Counted from the first letter of the stretch, positions 16,826 to 25,824 are shown. The stretch is DNA of 64,000 nt from JALYXV01 sp963733505 (GCA_963733505.1 CAVTDW010000005.1:620001-684000), one strand, 5' to 3'. Notes: generated by a model from the letters alone, not told the origin. Made by a program: numbers and translations.

Positions 16826-18084
16826 ATGAAGACCGTCAGCCTGGTTGGCTCGACCGGGTCCATCGGTACCCAGGCGATCGACGTAATCACTGCCCAGCCC
16901 GAGGAGTACCAGGTCATCGCCATCGGGGCAGCCCGGTCGCTCGACGCACTGGTAGCACAGGCCGAGTTGCTGCGACCTCGACAGGTTGCCATCGCCGACG
17001 CGGCCCTGGCGGGCCTGCTGAAGGAGCGGGTGCCGCGGGGAACCGAGGTGCTTGCCGGCCCCGAGGCGATGGCCGAAATCGCACGCCACGCCGACGTGGT
17101 CGTCAACGGCGTCGTCGGCTTCGCGGGCCTCAGGGTCACGTTGGCGGCTCTCGAGGCCGGCCACCGCCTGGCGCTGGCCAACAAGGAGTCGTTAATCGCC
17201 GGGGGGCCCATCGTCCAGCGGGTTCGAGCCACGCCCGGCGCCGAGATCGTGCCCGTGGACTCCGAGCACTGCGCCATCCACCAGTGCCTCAGGGCGGTCG
17301 GCCACAGCGCCAACAGCGCCGACGAGCGCCAACAGGGCCGACAGCGCCGACGAGCGCCAACAGGGCCAACAGCCCGACGAGCGCCGCCACCTCCGACGAC
17401 TGGCCAACCGTACGGCGAATCTTGCTGACTGCAAGCGGTGGACCATTTCGGGGCCGGTCGGCTGCGGACCTGACCGAAGTGACCATCGAGGATGCCCTCG
17501 CGCATCCCACATGGCAGATGGGCCCGAAGATCACGGTTGACTCGTCCACGCTGATGAACAAGGGCCTCGAGGTGATCGAGGCCGACGAGCTCTTCCACGT
17601 CGGCTACGACCGCATCGACGTGGTCGTGCATCCCCAGTCCGTCGTGCACTCCATGGTCGAAACCACCGACGGTGCAGTCATGGCCCAGCTCTCGCTGCCT
17701 GACATGCGCCTACCCATCGGGTACGCCCTTGCTTACCCAGGCCGCCTCGCGAACCCCTTTGGGGCCATCGACTGGAAGACCCTCACCCGTCTGGATTTCG
17801 AGCAGCCAGATCGGGAGGCTTTTCCCTGCCTGAACTTGGCATACCACGCCGGCCGCGCCGGTGGGAGCGCCCCCGCCACCCTGAACGGCGCCAACGAGGT
17901 CGCGGTGGCGGCGTTCCTCAAGGGTCAGATCCGCTGGATCGATATCAGTGCTGTGATCGAAAGGGTCCTGGCGGGCCACGACGTGCGCATCCCCGAATCG
18001 GTCGACGACGTGCTCGACGCCGACCGCGAAGCTCGCCGCCGCGCCACGGAAGCTGTCCAAAGTCTCGGAGTCGCTGTCAGATGA
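16826..18084 (+). CDS. dxr: 1-deoxy-D-xylulose 5-phosphate reductoisomerase (frameshifted at an internal repeat)
   Basis: Second enzyme of the MEP isoprenoid pathway. The first frame gives NADPH-binding VSLVGSTGSIGTQ, LALANKESLIAGG and VDSEHCAIHQCL. The second gives ILLTASGGPFRG, WQMGPKITVDSSTLMNKGLEVIEA, HPQSVVHSMVE and the C-terminal NGANEVAVAAFL. The frames meet inside 28-bp tandem repeats at 17312-17385; the third copy lacks one base, and restoring it would join both parts. The insert falls in a variable loop just before the LLTASGGPFR strand. ATG 16826 is the family start; the end overlaps rseP (ATGA). Confidence 0.9.
17312..17385 (+). repeat. 28-bp tandem repeat inside dxr
   Basis: Two full 28-base copies (17312-17339 and 17340-17367) that differ at the first base only are followed by a partial third copy (17368-17385) missing one G. 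The unit length is not a multiple of three, so copy-number or single-base changes alter the dxr reading frame. Confidence 0.92.
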
Positions 18085-19559
18085 GCCAATCAAACATCCA
18101 CACCGGCCACGGTCCTGCAGGCGACGCCAACTCCCGTGACGGTCGCGACGAAGTCGAGATCGACGGCGGCCACGACGCCGATGAAAACGGCGCCGCCCGC
18201 AGGCACCGGCCCACAGCAGAGTCCCGCCCCGCCAAGGCCGGCCCCGCCAAGGCCGGCCCCGCCAAGGCCCCGTCGGCACCCGCCCCCGGACCGGGCGACC
18301 AACGAGCTGCCGTCCTGAGACTGCTGCTGGTGCTCCTGGCGGCGGCCGTGGTTTCGGTCACCGCAGGCGTCGCCAAGACCGTCGTGCTGGTCGTGGCGAT
18401 TCTCGTCATGATCATCCTCCACGAGCTGGGCCACTTCGCCATGGCCAAGCTGGCGGGGATCAAGGTGACCGAGTTCTTCGTCGGCTTCGGTACCCGACTG
18501 TGGTCGATTCGTCGTGGCGAGACCGAATACGGCGTCAAGATCCTGCCGCTCGGCGGCTACGTGAAGATCATCGGCATGAACAGCCTGGAGGAGGTCGACC
18601 CGGCTGACGAAGCCCGCACCTATCGCCAGCAGCCGTTCTGGCGTCGCCTCTCGGTAGCGGTGGCCGGTTCCGCGGTCCACTTCCTGATCGCCCTCATCCT
18701 GCTGTTCACCATCTTCTTCGCCGTCGGCGACCGGGGATTCTTCGGTCCCGCACCCGGCACCGATAGCAAGGTCGCTCAGATCGATGCGCTGGCTACCGGG
18801 CCGAGCCCGGCCCAGCAGGCCGGTTTCCGCTTGGGCGATCGGATTCTGTCGATCGACAACAAGGTCTTCCGGACCAGCGACGACATGATCAACTACATCC
18901 ACAGCAAGCCCGAGCAGACGCTCGACTTTGCGGTCCGGCGCAACGGGCAGATCGTCCATCTCCACCCCACAACGGTGGACCTTTCGAAGGTGAAACCCGC
19001 CAGCACGCCACAATCGCCGGCGCCGACCGCAACCGCCCCAACTGGCTTCGTCGGTTTCGTCCTCGATCCGCCCGCGACTCACTACGGCGTCGTCTCTGCC
19101 ATCAACAAGTCGGGGGGTGCGTTCGTCGACCTCGGAGCCAAGTCCCTCGGTGCCCTGCGGGACCTGTTCAGCGCCCACGGCGTCTCGTCCTACGCCAACA
19201 TGCTCGTCAACCAGAAGGCGGCCAACGCCCCCAACGCGGTGCGGTTCCAGTCACCCGTCGGCATCGTCGTGCTGGCCAGTCACGTGTCCAAGAACGGCCT
19301 CGAACAGTCGCTGTTCCTGCTCGTGCTGATCAACATCTTCGTCGGGATCTTCAACATGGTCCCGCTGCTGCCCCTCGATGGCGGCCACGTCGCCATCGCG
19401 GTCTACGAGGCGGTGCGCAGCCGCAAGGGACGCCGCTATCACGCCGACGCCGCGAAGATGCTGCCGTTCGTCTACGCCACCTTGGCGCTGATCGTGTTCA
19501 TCGGCGTGTCGGCATTGTTCCTCGACCTGCGCGACGTGCTGTCGGTCGTGGGATTCTGA
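18081..19559 (+). CDS. rseP: RseP/RIP-type site-2 membrane zinc protease
   Basis: Intramembrane metalloprotease acting on anti-sigma factors and other membrane substrates. 492 residues. Zinc motif HELGH at residues 114-118 in the first core helix; PDZ domain around residues 230-300 (AQQAGFRLGDRILSIDNKVF); the second active-site motif NMVPLLPLDGGH ends at residue 436. The first 70 residues are charged, Ala/Pro/Lys-rich and include PAKAG repeats, longer than usual for the family. It starts inside the dxr stop and is followed by ispG, matching mycobacterial dxr-rip-ispG order. Confidence 0.94.
   Translation: MSQSNIHTGHGPAGDANSRDGRDEVEIDGGHDADENGAARRHRPTAESRPAKAGPAKAGPAKAPSAPAPGPGDQRAAVLRLLLVLLAAAVVSVTAGVAKTVVLVVAILVMIILHELGHFAMAKLAGIKVTEFFVGFGTRLWSIRRGETEYGVKILPLGGYVKIIGMNSLEEVDPADEARTYRQQPFWRRLSVAVAGSAVHFLIALILLFTIFFAVGDRGFFGPAPGTDSKVAQIDALATGPSPAQQAGFRLGDRILSIDNKVFRTSDDMINYIHSKPEQTLDFAVRRNGQIVHLHPTTVDLSKVKPASTPQSPAPTATAPTGFVGFVLDPPATHYGVVSAINKSGGAFVDLGAKSLGALRDLFSAHGVSSYANMLVNQKAANAPNAVRFQSPVGIVVLASHVSKNGLEQSLFLLVLINIFVGIFNMVPLLPLDGGHVAIAVYEAVRSRKGRRYHADAAKMLPFVYATLALIVFIGVSALFLDLRDVLSVVGF
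18226..18270 (+). repeat. 15-bp in-frame repeat in rseP
   Basis: Three consecutive copies of GCCAAGGCCGGCCCC (the last one incomplete) encode the PAKAG repeats in the cytosolic N-terminal tail. Confidence 0.8.
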
Positions 19560-19563
19560 CGAG

Positions 19564-22188
19564 GTGACGACGACACCCGGCCCGCCGGCCGGGGCAACCA
19601 CCGCCACGACAACGACCGCCGGGGCAACGACCGCCGGGTCCGTGCACTGGCCCCGACGTCCCACCCGCCAGATCATGGTGGGACAGGTGCCCGTCGGTGG
19701 CGGAGCGCCGATAACGGTGCAGTCCATGACGATCACGAAGACGGCCGACGTGGACGGAACCCTGGCCCAGATCTACGCCCTCCACGCCGCCGGCGCCGAC
19801 ATCGTTCGTTGCACCTGCAACGAACGGGCGGCCGCCGAAGGGCTGGCCCAGATCGTTCCCCGCTCGCCCGTGCCCATCGTGGCCGACATCCATTTCCACG
19901 TCGAGATGGCCCTGGCGGCGTTGGAGGCTGGGGTCCATTGCCTGCGCCTCAACCCGGGCAACCTCCGCAAGCCCGAGGAGATCAAGCTCGTCGCCCGCGA
20001 ATGCCGCGACCGGAATGTCCCGGTACGCATCGGCGTCAATGCCGGGTCACTCGACCCCCGCCTCTACGAGAAGTATGGCGGCGCCACCCCCGAGGCCCTG
20101 GTGGAGTCGGCCCAGCACGAGTTGCGGCTGTTCGACGAGGTGGGCTTCGAGGACGTGAAGATCTCGGTCAAGGCCTCAAACGTCCCCCTCATGATCGAGG
20201 CCTACCGCCAGCTCTCGGCGGTCACCGATCATCCGTTGCATCTCGGCGTGACCGAAGCGGGACCGCCTCCCGCGGGCACGATCAAGGCCACGGCCGGGAT
20301 CGCAACCCTCCTCGCCGAGGGAATCGGCGACACGATCCGCTACTCCCTCACTGCCGACCCCGTCGACGAGGTGAAGGCGGGCCGCCAGCTGCTCGAGGCG
20401 CTGGGCCTGCGGGAACGCAAGAACGTCGACCTCATCGCCTGCCCGAGCTGCGGCCGGGCCGAGATCGACGTGTACAAGGTGGCGCAGGAGGCGATGGCGG
20501 CACTGGAGGATCGCAACCTTCCGATCCAGGTCGCGGTCATGGGTTGCGTCGTCAACGGGCCCGGCGAGGCCCGCTCGGCCGACCTCGGCATCGCGGCGGG
20601 TCGACACCGGGGGCATCTGTTCATCAAGGGTCAGATCGTGCGGGTCGTGCCGGAGGCGGAGATGGTCGCGGCGCTGGTCGAAGAGGCAGAGAAGCTGGTC
20701 AAGGAGGGGGTCGACGCCCGGCTGGCGGCGGCCGACCACGGCGCCGCGGCCGAGGCTGAAGCCGATCGGGCGGCCCTGCTCGACCTGCGAGGCGACGACG
20801 CCAACAACAGCGAAACCCGTATCGACCTGATCGACAAGCGCCTCGGCCACGCGCTAAAGCGCTCGGCCACCGCTGTAACCGTCGCCCGAAATATTCGAAG
20901 GCGCCCGCGTGCCGGGGACGCCACACTTGTTTCCATGACATTGGACCTGCGGCCGGTCGAGGTGTCCGAAGCCGAATCGTACGTGCGTCTCGTGTACCAG
21001 GCGTTCGGCGGGGTTCCCGACGACGATTCGCTGGCTCGGGCGTGCGAGCGCTTCGAGCCCGATTTCGCCATCGGCGTCTACGACCGCGGCCGAATCGTGG
21101 CCACCGCCGGCGCCTACCCGCTGGAGATGACCCTCCCGGCCGCCCCCGGCCAAACCCTCCCGACGACGCCCGTTCCTGGCGTCACCGCCGTCGGCGTGGC
21201 TCCGACGCACCGCCGCCAAGGCCTCCTCACCCGCATGATGAACCACCAACTCGCCGACCTGCGGGATCGTGGTTATCCATTCGCAACGCTGCTGGCGTCG
21301 GAATCGATCATCTACGGCCGCTTCGGCTACGGCTGGGCCAGTTCCTACCGATCGCTGGTCATCGAGAGTGACCGCGCCGCCTTCGGTCCCGAGGTCCCGG
21401 CCGACACCGGCCACATGCGCCTGGTCGAGCCCGACGAGGCGGGCAAACTGCTGCCGCTGGTCCACGACCGGGCCCGCCACCAGCAGCCGGGCGAACTGAA
21501 CCGCAACGCCCGATGGTGGGCGAATCATCTGAAGGACCCGGAGAAGGAGCGCGACGGAGCCGAAGCCCGCCTGTACGCGGCCCACGAATCCTCCGGCGGC
21601 GAAGCCGACGGCTGGGTCAGCTACCGGTACAACAGGCCGAACTGGCCCGAGGGCATCCCGCGCCACGAAGTGGTCGTCGACGACCTCGTGGCCACCGACG
21701 CGGCGGTCGCGGCGGCGCTGTGGCGCTTCGTCCTCGACCTCGACCTGGTCGAGGAGGTCAAGGCGCCCAACCGACCCGTCGACGAGCCGCTGCGCTGGAT
21801 GCTGGCCGACCCCCGCCGGCTGCGCACGACCGAGGTGGCGGACCACCTGTGGGTGCGGATCCTCGACGTCCCCGCGGCCCTGGCCGCTCGTGGCTACCCC
21901 GCCGACGAACGGCTCGTGATCGACGTCACGTCGGCCGATGCCAGTGTCGCGGGCCGCTTCGTGCTCGAATCGGGACCGCAATCTGGCGCGTGCCGATCGG
22001 CGAAGAGGGGGGAAAAGGCGCAGCTGGTTCTGGGCTTGGCCGATCTGGGCGCCATCTACCTCGGCGGCTTGTCGCCCTCGACGTTGGCGGCGGCCGGGCG
22101 GGTCAACGAAGTTGCGCCCGGCGCGCTGGCGGCCGCCGACCGGGTGTTCGCCTCGCCCGTGGCGCCGTTCTGCACCCTCCACTTTTAG
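19564..22188 (+). CDS. ispG: 4-hydroxy-3-methylbut-2-en-1-yl diphosphate synthase IspG, in one open frame with an Eis-like acetyltransferase
   Basis: Residues 1 to about 405 are IspG of the MEP pathway: RQIMVGQVPVGGGAPITVQSMT, VRCTCNERAAAEGL, VADIHFHVEMALAAL, RLNPGN and the [4Fe-4S] cysteines C293, C296 (CPSCGR) and C328 (GCVVNGPGEA). No stop codon follows. The frame continues through about 50 poorly conserved residues into a complete acetyltransferase (listed separately from 20935). The 874-residue product is either a real fusion or a gene whose stop was lost. The first 25 residues are Thr/Ala-rich, and the GTG start at 19564 lies 5 bases after rseP. Confidence 0.9.
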   Translation: MTTTPGPPAGATTATTTTAGATTAGSVHWPRRPTRQIMVGQVPVGGGAPITVQSMTITKTADVDGTLAQIYALHAAGADIVRCTCNERAAAEGLAQIVPRSPVPIVADIHFHVEMALAALEAGVHCLRLNPGNLRKPEEIKLVARECRDRNVPVRIGVNAGSLDPRLYEKYGGATPEALVESAQHELRLFDEVGFEDVKISVKASNVPLMIEAYRQLSAVTDHPLHLGVTEAGPPPAGTIKATAGIATLLAEGIGDTIRYSLTADPVDEVKAGRQLLEALGLRERKNVDLIACPSCGRAEIDVYKVAQEAMAALEDRNLPIQVAVMGCVVNGPGEARSADLGIAAGRHRGHLFIKGQIVRVVPEAEMVAALVEEAEKLVKEGVDARLAAADHGAAAEAEADRAALLDLRGDDANNSETRIDLIDKRLGHALKRSATAVTVARNIRRRPRAGDATLVSMTLDLRPVEVSEAESYVRLVYQAFGGVPDDDSLARACERFEPDFAIGVYDRGRIVATAGAYPLEMTLPAAPGQTLPTTPVPGVTAVGVAPTHRRQGLLTRMMNHQLADLRDRGYPFATLLASESIIYGRFGYGWASSYRSLVIESDRAAFGPEVPADTGHMRLVEPDEAGKLLPLVHDRARHQQPGELNRNARWWANHLKDPEKERDGAEARLYAAHESSGGEADGWVSYRYNRPNWPEGIPRHEVVVDDLVATDAAVAAALWRFVLDLDLVEEVKAPNRPVDEPLRWMLADPRRLRTTEVADHLWVRILDVPAALAARGYPADERLVIDVTSADASVAGRFVLESGPQSGACRSAKRGEKAQLVLGLADLGAIYLGGLSPSTLAAAGRVNEVAPGALAAADRVFASPVAPFCTLHF
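20935..22188 (+). CDS. Eis-family GNAT N-acetyltransferase
   Basis: Complete 417-residue Eis-like enzyme if started at ATG 20935 (MTLDLRPVEVSEAESYVRLVYQAFGG). Acetyl-CoA-binding block: VTAVGVAPTHRRQGLLTRMM. The middle contains ESIIYGRFGYGWAS and the C-terminal sterol-carrier-like domain ends in ...FCTLHF; in Eis the terminal Phe carboxylate serves in catalysis. Mycobacterial Eis acetylates aminoglycosides and other amines. It is in the ispG frame, but a CACACT element seven bases before the ATG, spaced like leaderless promoters elsewhere here, suggests independent initiation. The natural substrate is unknown. Confidence 0.85.
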   Translation: MTLDLRPVEVSEAESYVRLVYQAFGGVPDDDSLARACERFEPDFAIGVYDRGRIVATAGAYPLEMTLPAAPGQTLPTTPVPGVTAVGVAPTHRRQGLLTRMMNHQLADLRDRGYPFATLLASESIIYGRFGYGWASSYRSLVIESDRAAFGPEVPADTGHMRLVEPDEAGKLLPLVHDRARHQQPGELNRNARWWANHLKDPEKERDGAEARLYAAHESSGGEADGWVSYRYNRPNWPEGIPRHEVVVDDLVATDAAVAAALWRFVLDLDLVEEVKAPNRPVDEPLRWMLADPRRLRTTEVADHLWVRILDVPAALAARGYPADERLVIDVTSADASVAGRFVLESGPQSGACRSAKRGEKAQLVLGLADLGAIYLGGLSPSTLAAAGRVNEVAPGALAAADRVFASPVAPFCTLHF

Positions 22189-22216
22189 CAATGCCGGACC
22201 GGCAGTGGCCTGCCGG

Positions 22217-22222
22217 TAGCCT
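22217..22222 (+). promoter_or_regulatory. -10 element of a probable leaderless promoter (proS)
   Basis: TAGCCT ends eight bases before the proS ATG at 22231; no ribosome-binding sequence is present in the 42-base gap after the acetyltransferase gene. Confidence 0.45.
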
Positions 22223-22230
22223 GCCTCGCC

Positions 22231-23643
22231 ATGGCCAAGGCACCCGTTCTCACCCCGCGTGCTGTCGATTTTCCCCGGTGGTACCAAGACGTCATCGCCC
22301 GCGCGGAGCTGGCCGAAAACGGCCCCGTCCGGGGGACCATGGTCATCCGGCCCAACGGCTACGCCATCTGGGAACGGATGCAGGCCGAGATCGACGCCCG
22401 GATCAAGGAGGCAGGAGCCCGGAACGCCTACTTCCCCTTGTTCATCCCCGAGTCCTACCTCCGCAAGGAGGCCGAGCACGTCGAGGGCTTCAGCCCCGAG
22501 CTGGCCGTCGTCACCATCGGTGGAGGCAAGGAACTCGAGGAGCCCATCGTGGTGCGGCCCACCAGCGAGACGATCATCAACAGCTACTTCGCCAAATGGA
22601 TTCAGAGCTACCGGGATCTTCCGCTACTCATCAACCAGTGGGCCAACGTCGTCCGCTGGGAGCTGCGCCCCCGGCTGTTCCTACGGACCACGGAGTTTCT
22701 GTGGCAGGAGGGCCATACGGCCCACGCCACCGAGGTCGATGCCCACGCCTACGCCCGGCGGATCCTGACCGAGGTGTACCGAAGCGTCATGGTGGACGTG
22801 CTCGCCGTGCCCGTCGAACTCGGCGTCAAGACGGCCCGGGAGCGCTTCGCGGGGGCGATTGCGTCGTGGACCTGCGAAGGCATGATGGGCGACGGCAAGG
22901 CGGTCCAAATGGGGACCAGCCATGAGCTGGGCCAGAACTTCGCCAAGGCCTTCGGCACCACCTACTCCTCGGAGACCGGCGCCCAGGAGCACGTCTGGCA
23001 GACGTCGTGGGGTGTGTCGACGCGCCTTGTCGGGGCATTGATCATGGCCCACGGTGACGACAACGGCCTACGGCTACCGCCCCGCCTCGCCCCGGTACAG
23101 GTGGCGGTGGTGTTGATTCGCGACGAGGCCGGCACCAGGTCCGTCGCCGAGCGCCTGTTGGCGGAGCTGAAGGCCGCCGGCCAACGAGTGGTGCTCGACG
23201 ATCGCGTCGATGTCTCCTTCGGGCGCCGCGCCGTGGAGTGGGAGCTGCAGGGAGTCCCGCTGCGTTTCGAGGTGGGACCCCGAGACGTGGCCGACGGGCT
23301 GGTGACCGTCGTGCGACGCGACGACGGCTCCAAGCGCCCGGTGGCGATCACCGAGGCCGCCGCCGGGGCGGCCGAAACCCTGGAGGACATCCAGCGTTCC
23401 CTGCTGCGCCAGGCGCGGGAATTCCACGCCGCCCACACCGTCGTCGTGGCCTCGGTCGACGAGGCGATCGAGGCCGCCCGGACCGGCTTTGCCGTGCTTC
23501 CGTGGTCCGCCGTCGGCAATGAGGGCGAGGATCGGCTGGCGGCGTCGGCGGTCACGGTGCGTTGCCTCCAGCGCGGCGACGGCAGCCTGGCGGAGTCGGC
23601 GGCCGAGGACGGGCTGATCGCCGTCTGCGGCCGGGCCTACTGA
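22231..23643 (+). CDS. proS: prolyl-tRNA synthetase, archaeal/eukaryal-like short form
   Basis: Charges tRNA-Pro. The 470-residue enzyme lacks the bacterial editing insertion and has the type-3 architecture: FPRWYQDVIARAELAENGPVRGTMVIRPNGYAIWE, motif 2 RLFLRTTEFLWQEGHTAHA, motif 3 MAHGDDNGLRLPPRLAP, an anticodon-binding domain, and the zinc-like C-terminal domain ending in Tyr (VCGRAY). Bacteria mostly use the longer form, so this version marks lineages such as some actinobacteria and Deinococcus-type groups. ATG 22231 is in the leaderless context described nearby. Confidence 0.95.
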   Translation: MAKAPVLTPRAVDFPRWYQDVIARAELAENGPVRGTMVIRPNGYAIWERMQAEIDARIKEAGARNAYFPLFIPESYLRKEAEHVEGFSPELAVVTIGGGKELEEPIVVRPTSETIINSYFAKWIQSYRDLPLLINQWANVVRWELRPRLFLRTTEFLWQEGHTAHATEVDAHAYARRILTEVYRSVMVDVLAVPVELGVKTARERFAGAIASWTCEGMMGDGKAVQMGTSHELGQNFAKAFGTTYSSETGAQEHVWQTSWGVSTRLVGALIMAHGDDNGLRLPPRLAPVQVAVVLIRDEAGTRSVAERLLAELKAAGQRVVLDDRVDVSFGRRAVEWELQGVPLRFEVGPRDVADGLVTVVRRDDGSKRPVAITEAAAGAAETLEDIQRSLLRQAREFHAAHTVVVASVDEAIEAARTGFAVLPWSAVGNEGEDRLAASAVTVRCLQRGDGSLAESAAEDGLIAVCGRAY

Positions 23644-23652
23644 CCCACCCGC

Positions 23653-23811
23653 TCAGCGGCGGTCCTCCCACCACAGATGTTCGTCGGGGTCGTGCGAGAA
23701 CATGTTCTCGACCTCATGGCGCTCCTTGCGATGCCTTCGGCCTGCGGTTACGGCCAAACCGATGGCGACAGCCACCACGCCAATCCCTGCGACGACAATC
23801 ACCGCGTCCAT
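23653..23811 (-). CDS. 52-residue membrane micropeptide
   Basis: Minus-strand frame from ATG 23811 to TGA 23653. The peptide starts MDAVIVVAGIGVVAVAIGLAV, a single transmembrane helix, followed by a basic stretch (GRRHRKERH) and an acidic, aromatic tail (DPDEHLWWEDRR). This N-out helix plus cytosolic charged tail looks like a real small membrane protein. It faces proS tail to tail, 9 bases away. I do not recognise the family. Confidence 0.6.
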   Translation of the reverse strand: MDAVIVVAGIGVVAVAIGLAVTAGRRHRKERHEVENMFSHDPDEHLWWEDRR

Positions 23812-23891
23812 TGTGACTGTGACCTATCCCGAACCGCCACCTGGCTAATCCTTGGCGGTTTCGCCATACCCGGAAGTCGGATCCCCCCCGC

Positions 23892-23897
23892 TATACT
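23892..23897 (+). promoter_or_regulatory. -10 element of the rimP-nusA operon promoter
   Basis: TATACT, the best -10 match in this gap, lies about 120 bases before rimP and just upstream of two hairpins. No good -35 is visible at normal spacing. Confidence 0.45.
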
Positions 23898-23937
23898 TGC
23901 GTAGTCGCCTCCCCGGGGGCGACCCGTGGTGTGTCTG

Positions 23938-23980
23938 GCGTGGGCCTTTCTGCGACGGCAGGGTGCCCACGCTTTTGTTT
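23938..23980 (+). terminator. intrinsic terminator/attenuator in the rimP-nusA leader
   Basis: GCGTGGGC (23938-23945) pairs perfectly with GCCCACGC (23965-23972) around a 19-base loop and is followed at once by TTTTGTTT. A second hairpin, GTCGCC...GGCGAC, lies just before it near 23903-23922. Being downstream of the TATACT element and upstream of rimP, it would act as a leader attenuator. It could instead terminate transcription coming from proS. Confidence 0.6.
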
Positions 23981-24017
23981 GCACTCAATGGTCCTTGACG
24001 AGAGGTGGAGGTAGGTG

Positions 24018-24527
24018 ATGACGAGTCCGGCACAATCAATCCGCGAGTTGGTCGAGCCTCTGGTCATCGCCGCTGAACTCGAGTTGTGGGATGTCGAAAT
24101 CAACCCTCGCGCCGTGCGGGTATTGGTCGATCGTCCCGGAGGCATCGATCTGGACTCGATCACCAACGTCGCTCGAGTCGTGTCGGCCGCACTCGATAGC
24201 CACGACGAACTGTCGCCCGGTGCCCAATACCAGTTGGAGGTGTCCAGCCCCGGTGTCGAACGGGCGTTGCGGACCCCGAGCCATTTCCGGCGCTACATCG
24301 GGACCGAGGTGGTCGTGAAGACTGCGGCTCCCGTCGAGGGCAGCCGCCGGATGCAGGGCGTGCTTCTGGCCGCGGACAATGAGGGCATCACCATCGACCT
24401 GGCCGGGAGCCCGACGCAACTCAGCTACGAACAGATCCAGAAGGCCCGGTCGGTCCTGGTATGGGGACCGCAGCCCAAGCCGTCGCAACCACTCAAGGCG
24501 CAGCGGGCAAAGGACCCGGCACGATGA
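24018..24527 (+). CDS. rimP: ribosome maturation factor RimP
   Basis: Needed for 30S assembly. 169 residues with the RimP N-terminal domain (LVEPLVIAAELELWDVEI...VRVLVDRPGGIDLDSITNVARVVSAALD), YQLEVSSPGVERALRTPSHF and the SH3-like C-terminal domain. ATG 24018 follows GGAGG; the GTG directly before it (24015) is an alternative. The stop overlaps nusA by ATGA. First gene of the nusA-infB operon as in most bacteria. Confidence 0.94.
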   Translation: MTSPAQSIRELVEPLVIAAELELWDVEINPRAVRVLVDRPGGIDLDSITNVARVVSAALDSHDELSPGAQYQLEVSSPGVERALRTPSHFRRYIGTEVVVKTAAPVEGSRRMQGVLLAADNEGITIDLAGSPTQLSYEQIQKARSVLVWGPQPKPSQPLKAQRAKDPAR

Positions 24528-25780
24528 AAGACAACTTCGCGTTCCTCGAAGCACTGCAGCAGATCGCCCGCGACAAGGGCATCTCGGTCGACACCTTGCT
24601 CGACGCCTTGGCCAACGCCTTGGTGGCGGCCTACAAGCGCACGCCCGGCGCCGCCGAAGAGGCGGTCGTCACCGTCGATCCCGACTCAGGTGATATCCGG
24701 GTCTACGGCCAGGAACTCGACGAAGACGGCACCGTCGTGCGGGAATGGGACGACACACCCAAGGACTTCGGGCGCATCGCGGCCCAAACTGCCAAGCAGG
24801 TCATCCTGCAGCGCATCCGCGAGGCGGAGCGCGACCTCAAGTACGAGGAATACGCCGGCCGCGAGGGCGACATCGTCACCGGCATCATCCAGCAGAGCGA
24901 CAACCGCTACACCCTTCTCGACCTGGGCAAGGTCGAGGCACTGCTGCCCCAGGCCGAGCAGGTGCCCTACGAGCGCTACGAACACGGGGCCCGGCTGAAG
25001 GCGTACATCGTCGAGGTTCGCAAGACCACCAAAGGCCCCCAGATCGTGGTCAGCCGCACCCACCCCGGTCTCATCAAACGGCTGTTCGAACTCGAGGTCC
25101 CCGAGATCTCCAGTGGTGTGGTCGAGATCAAGGCTGCGGCCCGTGAACCGGGCCATCGCACCAAGATTGCCGTGTGGTCCAACGACTCCAACGTCGACCC
25201 GGTCGGGGCGTGCGTGGGCGCCCGCGGCGCGAGGGTCCGGATGGTGACCAACGAGCTGCGAGGCGAGAAGGTCGACATCGTCCCCTACTCCGACGAGCCC
25301 CGCGAGTTCGTCATGCGGGCGCTGCAGCCGGCCAAGGTCAAGGAAGTCCATCTCGACGAGGAAACGGGGACCGCGACCGTCATCGTCCACGACTTCCAGC
25401 TGTCACTGGCCATCGGCAAGGAAGGGCAGAACGCTCGCCTGGCCGCCCGCCTGACAGGGTGGCGGATCGACATCAAGAGCGAATCCCAGCTGGCCGAGGA
25501 AGAGGCGTACGCCAACCAGGAGTGGGCCGAGGGCGAGTGGGTCCAGAAGGAATCGGGCGAGATGGTCTGGCAGCCCGCCGAGGGCGGCGAGGCCCTGTCG
25601 GCCGAACTTTGGGCCGAGAGCGACGGTGGGGTCGAGGATGCGGCTGCAGTCGAGACCGTGGCGGCGCCACCGGTGCAACCAGTGGCGGAGCCGGCCGCGG
25701 ACTCGTCCACCCAGCCTGGACCGGCGGGAGCTGCCGCCGGCGTCGCCGAGTCGCCAACGGGTGAGGAGGCGGCACCGTAG
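24524..25780 (+). CDS. nusA: transcription termination/antitermination factor NusA
   Basis: 418-residue elongation factor that binds RNA polymerase and nascent RNA. N-terminal domain to about residue 125; S1 domain from REGDIVTGIIQQ; KH1 and KH2 with the GACVGARGARVRMVTNELRGEKVDIV and LAIGKEGQNARLAARLTGWRIDIKSE loops. The C-terminal 70 residues are acidic and Ala/Pro-rich without the proteobacterial repeats. ATG 24524 overlaps the rimP stop. Confidence 0.95.
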   Translation: MKDNFAFLEALQQIARDKGISVDTLLDALANALVAAYKRTPGAAEEAVVTVDPDSGDIRVYGQELDEDGTVVREWDDTPKDFGRIAAQTAKQVILQRIREAERDLKYEEYAGREGDIVTGIIQQSDNRYTLLDLGKVEALLPQAEQVPYERYEHGARLKAYIVEVRKTTKGPQIVVSRTHPGLIKRLFELEVPEISSGVVEIKAAAREPGHRTKIAVWSNDSNVDPVGACVGARGARVRMVTNELRGEKVDIVPYSDEPREFVMRALQPAKVKEVHLDEETGTATVIVHDFQLSLAIGKEGQNARLAARLTGWRIDIKSESQLAEEEAYANQEWAEGEWVQKESGEMVWQPAEGGEALSAELWAESDGGVEDAAAVETVAAPPVQPVAEPAADSSTQPGPAGAAAGVAESPTGEEAAP

Positions 25781-25824
25781 GCGCGGGCGCCCGATCTGGC
25801 GCGGCGAAGGGGACGCGAACGTCG

